A stretch of 64,000 bases of DNA, from NCBI GenBank assembly GCA_003255065.1, contig QAOA01005732.1:95244-159243 (forward strand), read 5' to 3'. The notes beneath the pieces were generated by a model. That model did not search any database and was not told the DNA's origin. It saw only the letters and a program-made list of their open reading frames with translations. Positions 1-9,518 of the stretch are shown piece by piece; the stretch's first letter is position 1; the number at the start of each line of letters is the position of its first letter. The translations under genes were made by a program, and so were the position numbers. The DNA is from Cercis canadensis (taxonomy: Eukaryota; Streptophyta; Magnoliopsida; Fabales; Fabaceae).

Positions 1-463
1 ACCGACTTTTAGCCATTTTGGGCCTAATTTAAGAGCAATTTCACTTAGGTTATTAATGTTGTCCATTTTGGAACTCTTAGCTATTAGTTTGGGCTTATTT
101 TAGTTTTGTTTAAGGCCTTTGGCCCAATTAGACTTAGAATTAGGGTTGCTTTCATTTATAAGGGAGTTGACCTTCTTGTGACAACATAACTTGAGATATT
201 CAGAATTTGAATGAAGAGAGGATTTTCCTTCATTGTTCTTTGAAAGAACTTCTAGATCTTATCAAGCACCAACGGTTCTTGTGGCAATCAACCTAGAACT
301 TATCGCTCGCCTTCTATCTTTCTCGAGCGTGACATTCATATCCTTCCTTGTATACCTTCGGTTCCCACTTTGCTAACCGACGGGTCGAGGTCCTCATTTT
401 TGTTCCGAAACTTGATTTAGACGGTTCATTGTGCACTTAGAATCCCTACCTTCGGGTTCATCA
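1..463 (+). repeat. LTR-like sequence, probable 5' LTR end of deleted CRM-like element I
   Basis: The stretch resembles the other CRM-like LTRs of the window: a TTATCAAG segment followed by TTCTTGTGGC, then a T-rich tail ending TTCATCA. It is more diverged than the LTR at 803-1558 and its start lies outside the window. After CATCA comes ATTGGAGCCGAG, which could be a tRNA-iMet primer site (TGGTATCAGAGC) that lost about six bases; this is inference. Confidence 0.5.
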
Positions 464-802
464 GGCAATTGGAGCCGAGTCGAAGGAAGAAAGATGATCT
501 CTTACATGCGTTATTAAGGAGTTAAGTGGAGCTGCCCTAAATGACCACACGTATGCCAAGGAGTTGTATGCACTGGAGATGGCGTTAGAAACTTGGCAAC
601 ACTACCTTCTTCCTAAGAAGTTTGTGAGATTAGTCTTCAAACCGGGGAGCTTGGGTGTGGGAGGTGGCAAAGATCAATAACAATGCGCACAAGTTAGAGC
701 TATCTAGTAAGTATGACTTAAATGCCAACGATAATAACATTAATCGTTCTCCTATTGACATAAGTGAAGATTCAAGGACCAATCTTTTCAAAGAAAGGAG
801 AA
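464..802 (+). pseudogene. Deleted internal region of non-autonomous CRM-like element I (RNase H/integrase C-terminus remnant)
   Basis: Only about 340 bases separate the two LTR-like stretches. Translated in pieces they give the RNase H segment ending [14 protein letters not shown]. This runs straight into the integrase C-terminal FxPG segment and then into a segment matching the NNNAHKLEL region just before the element's end. Most of RNase H, all of the integrase core and about 35 codons of the C-terminal domain are missing. Element B (minus strand, 12,030-12,240) has the same two junctions, so the deletions predate both copies. The end, AAAGAAAGGAGAA, looks like a polypurine tract directly before the LTR. 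No protein can be made: the frame changes and stops occur. Confidence 0.7.
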
Positions 803-1558
803 TGATGAGAATCAAAGAAGCATCATCAAAACTCCAAATGAGCCATGGTAAACAAAGAAGATGCAAGGAGCTTTTAGAGGGTTGATAGAGGAGATTTGAG
901 CACAAACATCAAGCCAAAAAGTAAGGATTGAAGAAAAGAGGGTTGTATGCTTGTTTTGGGAGTCAGAAGGGTCAAACAGGGAACTTGGGCAGAGTTGGAG
1001 CGCCCCAATGCTCTCCTAGGTAGAGGGGCAGTGCCCTAGCCCTCAAGAGCAAGGGCCACAATGCCTAGCACTTTTCAGCATTGTGTGTTTTTGTGTTTTT
1101 TACTCAATTGGGCTCCAAATTTAGCATTCTTAGGCACATTTTTTATCCTACTTAATCCCATGTTATTTTTCTTTATTTGGCATTGGACTTGTATTAGGAA
1201 AATAGGTTTTGGACTTGGGCTAGGCCTTTTTCCAATTAGGGATTATTTAGGTTTACTTTGTTTAAAGGGAGGCCATCTCTCTTGAGATGGTCAGAATACA
1301 CATTTGAGTAAAAGTTTAGAGTTTTATCCTACCTTCTTGGTTCTTTGGAGAACTTATTAAACTTATCAAGAACCCTAGTTTCTTGTTGCATTCCCCTGTT
1401 TATCACTCTTCCCCTTTCCTATCTAGAGTGTGTTGTCTTATCCATTCTTTTAATTTGTTCTTCTTTAAATTCTATTTTTTAAAATTCTTGAACCGATTGG
1501 ATGATTCTCGAATGATTGAGTCTCTACCAAACAGATTAAACCATAGAGTTTTGCATAA
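803..1558 (+). repeat. 3' LTR of element I (CRM-like)
   Basis: Starts TGATGAGAATC after a purine-rich tract and ends near TTTGCATAA, where related LTRs end TTTGCATCA. It shares with the LTRs at 11,178, 29,331 and 62,393 the order: remnant of the polyprotein C-terminus, GC-rich island (about 990-1060), ATTAGG stretch, CTTATCAAGAACCCTAG, TCTAGAGTGTG, then the end. The start fits the TGATG...CATCA terminal repeat of the family. Confidence 0.75.
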
Positions 1559-1875
1559 AAAAAGACCAAAGTCCTTTAAGCCAGCCAGTAAGAATTGAGC
1601 TAAACAAAAGTCAATGCCCTCAAAAGGACCAATATCTTTCAAGCCAGTAAAAACCAAGCTAAGCAAGGGTCAATGCCCTGTAAGGACCAATGTCCTTCAA
1701 GCTGGTCAAAACTGAGTTGAACAAGGGCCAATGCCCTCAAAAGGACCAATGTCCTTCAAGCTAGTAAAAACTGAGCTAAACAAGGGCCAATGCCCTTAAA
1801 AGGACCAATGTCCACGGGTAAAAACCAAACTCAACGAGAGCCAATCGAAGGTTCGAAAGGACCAATGCAAGTAAA
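1559..1875. repeat. 59-bp tandem repeat with two CAAT-loop palindromes per unit
   Basis: About five units of 59 bases. Each well-kept unit holds two inverted repeats with a CAAT loop: AAGGAC-CAAT-GTCCTT (perfect at 1682-1697 and 1741-1756) and AGGGC-CAAT-GCCCT (perfect at 1724-1737 and 1783-1796). Outer units are diverged. It lies beside a second 59-bp array (1876-1919 and 9136-9360). Both probably belong to the 3' non-coding part of host element D. Confidence 0.85.
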
Positions 1876-1919
1876 GAATCAAAGTTTATTTTTCTTTCCA
1901 ATTAACTTGTTAGGATAGA
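1876..1919. repeat. Left remainder of second 59-bp array, cut by element A
   Basis: The bases before element A (GTTTATTTTTCTTTCC, AACTTGTTAGGATAGA) match the unit found right of A (ATTTATGGTTCTTTC, AATTGTTAAGATAGA). Element A therefore inserted inside this array. The last five bases, ATAGA, are its target-site duplication. Confidence 0.7.
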
Positions 1920-2594
1920 TGATGCGTTCGCGTACCCGAAGGATCGAAATGGAGTGTTTGGATACTAAACTGTGGGATGACCTTGGTTATCGCAATAAGG
2001 TGAACCCTTAACAAGGAAGGATACTTGGTAAGTTCAAGTTCAAGTTCTTTGCCCAAGAACAACAGGGAAGCTCTCAATCCAGAGAAACTCAATAATTCAG
2101 AAACTGAATAATATTAATCTCAAAAACTATTTTGCAAAGGCATACACGAATTCCTTATATAGGCAATTCGGCTAGGAGGCTACAAGCTATGATCGATCCT
2201 CTAAGAAAGTTAATAAAACCCTAATACCCAGTTTGGCCCATAGACATAAAGGCCCAAAATATTAAAAAATGAATTTAAAACTAATTAAATGTTTTGCCCC
2301 ATAAACATAAAGGCCCAAAAATAAAACTAATTAAATTAAACATAATTTTTTGCCTGCTCTAAACTTGGGCTCCAAGTTGGCCCATGTGCACCTTTTACAA
2401 GAGACAGATAAGTGATCCATCTCAACTCTGAACTTGGCCCAGCTACTCTTTCCTTGGTCTGCACCTCTTGGGCTAGGCTCAACAATGCCTCTCTCACTCG
2501 CTTAGCTCTGCTTCTAGTCATCGGGCCTCCAACTCCAAGCAAGGGATCATGAACACTCCTAGGATTAGGGCGTGTAGCAAGCTGATTCGCATCA
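1920..2594 (-). repeat. 3' LTR of element A
   Basis: Begins TGATGCG and ends GCATCA on the + strand, giving terminal inverted repeats. A minus-strand TATA-like box (read as TATATAAGG) lies near 2152-2164. Codons 1401-1486 of gag-pol and its stop codon at 2336 lie inside this LTR. Confidence 0.92.
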
Positions 2595-5500
2595 TTCCCT
2601 CCCTCCTCACAAGGATTTGTCCTCGAATCTGAATCATCACCTACATCAAACAAGGTTAAGTCAGCAACATTAAAAGTAGCACTAACATCGCCATACCTAC
2701 CAGGAAGATTAATTTTGTAGGCATTGTCAGTAATCCGCTCAAGGACCTCAAACGGCCCATCTCCTCGAGGGTGCAACTTTGATTTCTGTTTGGTAGGAAA
2801 CCGTCCTTTCCTAAGGTGTACCCAAACCCAATCACCTGGTTCGAATATAGCCTTAGTTCGGCCCTTGTTGGCTTGCCTAGCATATTGCTCATTCTTCTTC
2901 TCAATATTAGCCAGAACCTTGGAATGCAAGTCTCTAACAAAATCTGCCTTGTGCTTACCATCAAAATTAGCAAACTCATTAGTAGGCAAAGGTAAAATAT
3001 CCAAGGGAGTTAAAGGATTAAATCCATAAACAATCTCAAAAGAGGAATAAGAAGTAGTAGAGTGTACAGTGTGATTATAACCAAACTCAACATGCGGCAA
3101 AGATTGTTCCCAACACTTAAGATTCTTTTGCATAATAGCACGCAATATAGTGGCAAGTGTTCTATTAACAACCTCAATTTGCCCATCTGTCTGAGGATGT
3201 GCAACCGTAGAAAACAGAAGCTTAGTCCCCAATCGACCCCATAGGGATCGCCAAAAGTGACTTAGGAACTTCACATCTCTATCACTCACTATTGTTCTAG
3301 GTAAACCATGCAAGCGCACTATTTCTTTAAAGAACAAGTCAGCAATGTGTGTTGCATCATTAGTTTTAGCACAAGCAATAAAGTGAGCCATCTTGCTAAA
3401 CCTATCAACAACCACAAAAATATTATCTTTCCCACTTGGTGACCTTGGCAGCCCTAGTACAAAATCCATAGAAATATCAATCCAAGGCTGACTAGGTATA
3501 GGCAATGGTGTATAAAGTCCATGTGGCATAACTTTGGACTTGGCCTGTTTACAAGTAATACACTTTTCACAAATAAAAAGCACATCATCTTTCATGTGAG
3601 GCCAATAAAAATGTTCATGCAAAATATCCAAAGTCTTTTTAACACCAAAGTGCCCCATTAGGCCACCACCATGCGTTTCTTTAACAAGCAAATCACGTAT
3701 AGAACATGCAGGCACACATAATTTATCTTTCTTAAACAAGTACCCATCATGCCTATAATAATCAGCACTAGCATACTTAGCACAAGCAATCCATAGCTGA
3801 CCGAAATCAGAATCAGATTCATACAAGTCTTTGATAAGCTCAAAACCTAATAGCTTAGCATGCAAGGAAGTAATTAAAGTATACCTTCTAGACAAGGCAT
3901 CAGCAACGACATTTTCCTTCCCAGCTTTATATTTGATAACATAGGGAAACGTCTCAATGAACTCTAACCATTTGACATGTCTCTTATTTAACTTACCTTG
4001 GGATTTCAGATACTTCAAGCTCTCATGATTTGAATGAATGATGAATTCTTGAGGCCATAGATAGTGCTGCCACATTTGAAGAGTCCTCACTAGAGCATAA
4101 AGCTCTTTGTCATAAGTGGGATAATTTAATGTTGTCCCATTAAGTTTCTCACTGAAATATGCAATAGGCTTGGAATCTTGCATCAAAACAGCCCCTATTC
4201 CAATACTTGAAGCATCACATTCAATCTCAAAAGCTCTGTCAAAGTTAGGCAAACATAAAAGAGGAGCACTAGTTAAAGTTTCCTTTAAAGTGGTAAATGC
4301 CCTCTCTTGTTCCTCGCCCCACTTAAAGCTCACATTTTTCTTAACTAGTTCATTTAGAGGTGCGGCTATGGTGCTGAAATTCTTTACTAACCGCCTATAA
4401 AAACTAGCTAAGCCATGGAAAAATCTTACCTCATTCGCATTCTTAGGTGTAGGCCAATCTCGGATTGCCTTATCCTTCTCCTCATCCATGCTAATACCCT
4501 TAGAACTTACAACAAACCCAAGAAATATAACAGAATCGGACCAAAATGCACACTTCTTGAAATTAGCATACAATTTATGTTCTCTCAAAGCAACAAAAAC
4601 ATCATGCAAATGTGACACGTGATCATTTAGGGTTTTGCTATAAACTAGGATATCATCAAAATAAACCACCACAAATTTTCCAATAAAGGCACGTAAAAGA
4701 TGTTCATTAAGTCTCATGAAAGTGCTAGGTGCATTAGTTAAACCGAAAGGCATTACTAACCACTCATACAAACCATATTTTGTTTTAAATGCAGTTTTCC
4801 ACTCATCTCCTTCTTTCATGCGAATTTGGTAGTATCCATTCTTTAAATCTATCTTAGAAAAGACACTAGAACCATACAACTCATCAAGCATGTCATCTAA
4901 TCTAGGGATAGGATGTCTATACTTAACCGTGATTTGGTTGATGGCTCGGCAATCCACACACATGCGCCATGTCCCGTCTTTCTTTGGCACCAAGATAACT
5001 GGAACTGAACATGGGCTTAGACTTTCTTTTACGAATCCCTTTTGTACTAGCTCATCCACTTGCCTTTGAATTTCCTTTGTCTCGTCAGGATTAGCTCGGT
5101 AGACTAGTTTATTAGGGATAGTCGATCCAGGAACAAAGTCAATCTGGTGCTCTATGCCCCTCAAGGGAGGCAAACCATGTGGTATCTCTTCAGGGAAAAT
5201 ATCAGTAAATTCCTGCATCAAAGAAACAACCACACTAGGCAAAGAAGGGTTAAGAGAGTTAGTAAAATAAACATCCTTGTACATAAGTACAAGAAGGGTT
5301 GGCTTAGACAATAGAACACTCTTGACCTCACTTTTTTGTGCAAAAGCACTCACTTTTTGTCTTCTCTCACTCTTTTTGTCCGTACTTTTTTCTTTTTCTC
5401 TCTCAGCCTCTTTTTCTTTGGCTGCTTTTTCTTCTCTCTCTTTACATTCTTTTGTAATCTTTGCTTGATCCGCATATGCAAGAGCAGGTTTTAAAGGTTT

Positions 5501-6796
5501 CAACAAAGTGGCCTTGTCATTCTTGTAGACGGTGTAAGTGTTGTTGTATCCGTCATACTTCACTCGCCTATCAAACTGCCATGGTCGTCCCAACAAAATA
5601 TGACAAGCATGCATAGGCACCACATCACACAGTACTTCATCTTTAAAAGTGCTAAAGGCAAATGCAATCCTAACTTGCTTGTTTACCCATAGGTCTCCTC
5701 TATCATTCAACCACCTTAGCCTATAAGGCGAGGGGTGTGGAATAGTAGGTAAATTCAACTTTTCTACGGCCAAGGTACTAGCAACATTAGTACAAGATCC
5801 ACTGTCAATAATAACGCTACATACCTTGTCTCCCACCAAGCATCGATTTTGAAAGATATGCTCGCGGTGTTCTTCGATGTCATCTTCCCTCGGTTGCATG
5901 TTGAGCACACGCCTGGACACCATCAAATACTGATCTGGAAGGGAGTCATCAATTCCCTCCACGTCACTAGCATCTTCTAAGGGTGGCATGTCTTCACAAC
6001 CAGGTGTAACAGTAGATTCCTCCTCACTATCATACTCACCAGTAGCAAGCATAACAACTTTCCTTCTATTGGGACATTCAGAAGATATATGTCCACGTCC
6101 TTGACACCTGTAGCATTTGATGTCACGTGACTTAGAAGAAGAGTTATAGTCTGTTTTACCTTGGGAAATAGGAGTAGAACCCGTAGGCTTTGGTCTTGTG
6201 TCGTCTCTTGGCTTTGGAGCTGTGTGAGGATTATCCTTCCAATTTGATTTCCAGTTTGAAGTTCTGGAAGGCACACCGAATCTAGAAGCTGCTCTAGCCT
6301 TCAACTGTCGCTCTACATGCTCGGCTTTATGCACCAAGTCCTCCATCTCTACATAGTGACTCATCTCCACCACTTCAGCAATCTCTCGCTTCAAGCCACT
6401 AATAAACCGTGCCATGGTTGCCTCACGGTTCTCATCAATACTAGCCCTCATCATGGCTATCTCCATCTCACTGTTGTACTCAGCCACACTCATAGATCCT
6501 TGTTTCAAATCTTGCAATTTCTTGAAACAATCTCTATAGTAATGTCTAGGTACAAACCGTTTCCTCATCACGGCTCTCATATCAGCCCATGACCGAATAG
6601 GTCTCTCACCATCTCTACGCCTGTTAATCACTAGCTGATCCCACCAAATACTAGCATAATCAGTGAATTCAACTATTGCCAGCTTTACTTTCTTTTCTTC
6701 AGAGTATTCATGGCACTCAAAAACATGTTCCACTTTCCTCTCCCAATCTAGGTAAAGTTCAGGATCACTTTTACCTTTAAAGGTAGGAATTCTCAT
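2336..6796 (-). CDS. gag-pol polyprotein of element A (1,486 aa)
   Basis: A single open frame encodes the enzymes for reverse transcription and integration of element A. Visible in order: gag core (1-200); CCHC zinc knuckle [14 protein letters not shown] (228-241); aspartic protease active site DSG (331-333); reverse transcriptase with YFDD (712-715); RNase H with D861, E898 and D966; integrase zinc-binding HHCC segment (about 1041-1082); integrase catalytic triad D1111, D1172, E1208 (35 residues between the last two); GPF module (about 1347-1349). No obvious chromodomain is seen. The C-terminus ends with an RSRAK basic motif encoded in the 3' LTR. Odd points: the RNase H motif normally HTDH or HSDH reads HSNH (N923), changing a catalytic aspartate, and the N-terminus of gag lies upstream in another frame (6799-7026). 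The frame is otherwise unbroken, but production of a working element is doubtful. Confidence 0.93.
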   Translation of the reverse strand: MRIPTFKGKSDPELYLDWERKVEHVFECHEYSEEKKVKLAIVEFTDYASIWWDQLVINRRRDGERPIRSWADMRAVMRKRFVPRHYYRDCFKKLQDLKQGSMSVAEYNSEMEIAMMRASIDENREATMARFISGLKREIAEVVEMSHYVEMEDLVHKAEHVERQLKARAASRFGVPSRTSNWKSNWKDNPHTAPKPRDDTRPKPTGSTPISQGKTDYNSSSKSRDIKCYRCQGRGHISSECPNRRKVVMLATGEYDSEEESTVTPGCEDMPPLEDASDVEGIDDSLPDQYLMVSRRVLNMQPREDDIEEHREHIFQNRCLVGDKVCSVIIDSGSCTNVASTLAVEKLNLPTIPHPSPYRLRWLNDRGDLWVNKQVRIAFAFSTFKDEVLCDVVPMHACHILLGRPWQFDRRVKYDGYNNTYTVYKNDKATLLKPLKPALAYADQAKITKECKEREEKAAKEKEAEREKEKSTDKKSERRQKVSAFAQKSEVKSVLLSKPTLLVLMYKDVYFTNSLNPSLPSVVVSLMQEFTDIFPEEIPHGLPPLRGIEHQIDFVPGSTIPNKLVYRANPDETKEIQRQVDELVQKGFVKESLSPCSVPVILVPKKDGTWRMCVDCRAINQITVKYRHPIPRLDDMLDELYGSSVFSKIDLKNGYYQIRMKEGDEWKTAFKTKYGLYEWLVMPFGLTNAPSTFMRLNEHLLRAFIGKFVVVYFDDILVYSKTLNDHVSHLHDVFVALREHKLYANFKKCAFWSDSVIFLGFVVSSKGISMDEEKDKAIRDWPTPKNANEVRFFHGLASFYRRLVKNFSTIAAPLNELVKKNVSFKWGEEQERAFTTLKETLTSAPLLCLPNFDRAFEIECDASSIGIGAVLMQDSKPIAYFSEKLNGTTLNYPTYDKELYALVRTLQMWQHYLWPQEFIIHSNHESLKYLKSQGKLNKRHVKWLEFIETFPYVIKYKAGKENVVADALSRRYTLITSLHAKLLGFELIKDLYESDSDFGQLWIACAKYASADYYRHDGYLFKKDKLCVPACSIRDLLVKETHGGGLMGHFGVKKTLDILHEHFYWPHMKDDVLFICEKCITCKQAKSKVMPHGLYTPLPIPSQPWIDISMDFVLGLPRSPSGKDNIFVVVDRFSKMAHFIACAKTNDATHIADLFFKEIVRLHGLPRTIVSDRDVKFLSHFWRSLWGRLGTKLLFSTVAHPQTDGQIEVVNRTLATILRAIMQKNLKCWEQSLPHVEFGYNHTVHSTTSYSSFEIVYGFNPLTPLDILPLPTNEFANFDGKHKADFVRDLHSKVLANIEKKNEQYARQANKGRTKAIFEPGDWVWVHLRKGRFPTKQKSKLHPRGDGPFEVLERITDNAYKINLPGRYGDVSATFNVADLTLFDVGDDSDSRTNPCEEGGNDANQLATRPNPRSVHDPLLGVGGPMTRSRAKRVREALLSLAQEVQTKERVAGPSSELRWITYLSLVKGAHGPTWSPSLEQAKNYV
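2595..2610 (-). other. Polypurine tract of element A
   Basis: On the minus strand the bases read GTGAGGAGGGAGGGAA immediately before the 3' LTR. This is the expected plus-strand primer position. It is also coding, giving CEEGGN in gag-pol. Confidence 0.9.
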
Positions 6797-6798
6797 TT

Positions 6799-7026
6799 TT
6801 ATACTCCCCAGGTTATTATCACAACGAGGGGCTGCCCTCCTCTCTCTTCTGATCTCGGTTTCAACCTCATAATAGACTTCTTCCTCTTCCTCAGAATACC
6901 GAAAAGGTTAGTTATTTTAGTTTTTGTCTTAGGTGAAACTAGGTTTTCTAACCTCTCTAATCTGTTCTCAATGCCCATTCGTAATGCTGCAATTTGGTCC
7001 TGAATTGCGTTCATATATGCATCCAT
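6799..7026 (-). pseudogene. N-terminal part of gag of element A, split off by a frameshift
   Basis: Begins MDAYMNAIQDQIAALR, a short coiled-coil-like gag start also seen in element G (37,066 onward). The match to the expected gag sequence leaves this frame near 6900-6909. From there the acidic EEEEE, VYYE and RREERRA segment continues in the frame of the large polyprotein. A small insertion or deletion near 6905 therefore separates the natural start from the rest of gag. The large frame upstream of its first ATG is open back to a TAA at about 6907. Confidence 0.75.
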
Positions 7027-7727
7027 ATGACTTTTGGTGAATGGTTCTTCCTATTCCATGTTGCACATACTCACCTCACGTGTTTCACTCTTGTTTATAC
7101 TCAATTAGCTTTTTCCCGATAATGCGCTCACCACTCTTGCCTTTTTTCACTCAAATTTCCTTAAAAGCCCTTACACAAGAACTTGCCAAGAATTTATCAA
7201 GGAGAAAAGGTGATAGAAAAAAAATGACAAGAAAGCCAAACAAGGGAGTTGAATAAAAATAAATAAAATAAGGAAGCAAAAAAAAAAGATGACAGGGAAG
7301 CAAAACAAGAACTCCAAGAAGGAAAAAGAAATAAAATAAAATAAAATAAATGACCAAGACTTTTGAATATAAATAATGAACAAGGGTGTTGGTTTGGACA
7401 AGAAAAGAACAAAGGAATCTAGAAAACAACAACAAATTGAAAGAAAATCAGGAGATTACAGAAAATAGACCGAAACATATGTTTTTGAAGGATTTTGAGC
7501 CCGAAAATGGCGTCAACTGGGTTTACCCGGTCACCATGTCGAAGGTCTCTGAATGAGCTTCGAAACGCTAGGTCACGGGTTCCGTAACTCCAAACGAGCT
7601 GAAAGTTATGACCTTTTCAAGTAAGTGAGTCCAAATAGTCCGTTTTTTTTTTTATTATTTTCTTTTCACAAGAACAGATTTTGCAAATCTTTTTTTTTTT
7701 TTTGATTTGTTTGTTTTACAGAATCTG
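7027..7727 (-). other. 5' leader of element A
   Basis: Non-coding, with A- and T-rich runs (7256-7350 and 7640-7700). The only frames here are short low-complexity shadows. No primer binding site TGGTATCAGAGC is seen, unlike elements B and G. Confidence 0.5.
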
Positions 7728-7728
7728 N
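7728..7728. other. Single N: contig join or undetermined base
   Basis: One N lies two bases before the exact start of an Athila-like LTR (TGATGAACACAC at 7730). Unlike the other two N positions, no flank duplication is visible here. Confidence 0.8.
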
Positions 7729-7729
7729 T

Positions 7730-8460
7730 TGATGAACACACTTTTTATACAATAGTTATTCCTCATACTTTGTCTTTTAAACCTCTTTTGGGCTGAATTG
7801 CATAAACTTAGACCTCATTTCATGACTTTGGATCCATTTATGCTTAATTGCAATTTCCAGCAATACTGGGCATTATATGTTGTCTCTGTGTTTCGTGCAT
7901 ATCTTGAGTTTTGGATGTCTAAAAATTCCGAGTCATACCTTCTAGGAAAGCTGAGATAATTTTCTACAACTTTCTTTCAGGGCTCCAAAGCTAATTCAGA
8001 CGTTCAGAAGGTCATATGCAGCCTGGAAGCCAGAGAAGACATGTTGTCGTAGGATCCTGACCTACATGCAGTATTTGGGTCATAACTTGAGTTGTGAATG
8101 TCATATGGACCTGAAACTGGTACCATTGGAAAGCTAACAGACAGAGCTTCAATTGATATGAAGACCAGTTCACCATATTTTATGTTGAAGATGGTCTTAT
8201 TTTCTGTGCAAGTTAGCTGACGGTTCCAGACACCTTTTGCCACTTAAATGGGCCTAACTTCCTCATGACAAGTCCAAATGGGCCCAAACCAAAGCCCAAT
8301 TGAAGCTAAGGCCCATGGGAACAAGTGTGCCCTAAGGGCAATTTGGGTGTGCATGTAAATTTGGAGGTCTATATCAGCAAGAGGGGGCAGCCGAAATTCA
8401 GAATCAAGTCATTAGATATTTTTAGACAACTTTTCCTTTTTCCTTAGTCTCTAAGTTTTC
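7730..8460 (+). repeat. Truncated LTR of the Athila-like family
   Basis: Starts exactly at the family terminus (TGATGAACACAC, reverse complement of TGTGTTCATCA in the solo LTRs) and runs about 730 bases. It then stops in mid-LTR where the 5' LTR of element A begins at 8461. The other half of the LTR is absent. It is in the same orientation as the full-length element at 46,278-57,420. An intact antisense frame of 79 codons (8004-8243) recurs in the copy at 18,277-19,705 and is not considered a gene. Confidence 0.85.
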
Positions 8461-9135
8461 TGATGCGTTCGCGTACCCGAAGGATCGAAACGGAGTGTCT
8501 GGATACCAAACTGTGGGATGACCTTGGTTATCCCAATAGGGTGAACCCTTAGCAAGGAAGGATCCTTGGTAAGTTCAAGTTCAAGTTCTTTGCCCAAGAA
8601 CAACAGGGAAGCTCTCAATCCAGAGAAACTCAATAATTCAGAAACTGAATACTATTAATCTCAAAAACTATTTTGCAAAGGCATACACGAATTCCTTATA
8701 TAGGCAATTCGGCTAGGAGGCTACAAGCTATGATCGATCCTTTAAGCAAGTTAATAAAACCCTAATACCCAGTTTGGCCCATAGACATAAAGGCCCAAAA
8801 TATTAAAAAATGAATTTAAAACTAATTAAATGTTTTGGCCCATAAACATAAAGGCCCAAAAATAAAACTAATTAAATTAAACATAATTTTTGGCCTGCTC
8901 CAAACTTGGGCTCCAAGCTGGCCCATGTGCACCTTCTACAAGAGACAGATAAGTGATCCATTTCAACTTTGAACTTGGCCCAGCTACTCTTTCCTTGGTC
9001 TGCACCTCTTGGGCTAGGCTCAACAATGCCTATCTCACTCGCTTAGCTCTGCTTCTAGTCATCAGGCCTCCAACTCCAAGCAAGGGATCATGAACACTCC
9101 TAGGGTTAAGGCGTGTAGCAAACTGATTCGCATCA
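8461..9135 (-). repeat. 5' LTR of element A
   Basis: Same length and termini as the LTR at 1920-2594, with about 22 base differences. A TATA-like box is near 8692-8705 on the minus strand. Its inner side (below 8461) does not show a primer binding site but an Athila-like LTR fragment. Confidence 0.92.
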
Positions 9136-9360
9136 ATAGATCTACCGATCTAAAATTGTGACCTCAATATTTATGGTTCTTTCAAATTGTTAAGATAGAT
9201 CAACCGATCTAAAATTGCGACCTCAATATTTATGATTCATTCAATTATTAAGATGGGTCAACCGACCTCTTATCATGATCTCAATATCTATTGTTCTTTC
9301 AAATTGTTAAGATAGTGTAACTGACCTAAAGTCATGGTCTCAATATTTACCCACTTCAAA
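9136..9360. repeat. 59-bp tandem repeat with covarying palindrome
   Basis: Units start with TAGATC-TACC-GATCTA (9137-9152), TAGATC-AACC-GATCTA (9196-9211), GGTC-AACC-GACC (9256-9267) and a decayed fourth unit near 9313-9328. They are followed by CCTCAATATTTAT and an ATTGTTAAGATAG segment. Spacing between the first two is 59 bases. The first unit was split by element A. Bases 9361-9518 show nothing recognisable. Confidence 0.8.
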
Positions 9361-9518
9361 CTCCTCTAAATAACTACCTCAATCAATGAGCTTATGGGCA
9401 GAAGAGGTAACCAAAAATAAAAATTGAAACACAAACAAACTCAAGGCAAATAAATTTTTTTTGCATTAACAAAGTTGGGATTACAACCAAGAATACTATC
9501 ACAAAGTTTTAAAAATAA

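Larger units (their letters stand above)
1920..9135 (-). mobile_element. Element A: Ty3/gypsy LTR retrotransposon, CRM-like, nearly complete
   Basis: Bounded by two 675-base LTRs (1920-2594 and 8461-9135) and a perfect 5-bp duplication ATAGA (1915-1919 and 9136-9140). The LTRs differ at roughly 22 positions by eye (about 97 % identity), so the insertion is fairly young. Minus-strand order is 5' LTR, leader, gag-pro-RT-RNase H-integrase, polypurine tract, 3' LTR. A single gag-pol frame that runs through the polypurine tract into the 3' LTR, and an integrase close to the CRM consensus, suggest the CRM clade of chromoviruses (centromeric retrotransposons). Clade assignment is from memory of family features and needs a tree. 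The leader is disturbed: it holds a foreign Athila-like LTR piece and no primer binding site is visible. Confidence 0.9.

Noticed and set aside
630..905. 91-codon minus frame
   Set aside because: Antisense of the deleted polyprotein remnant of element I.
7151..7435. Several hydrophobic minus frames that look like membrane proteins
   Set aside because: Caused by A-rich runs on the + strand in the leader of element A; no start context or homology.
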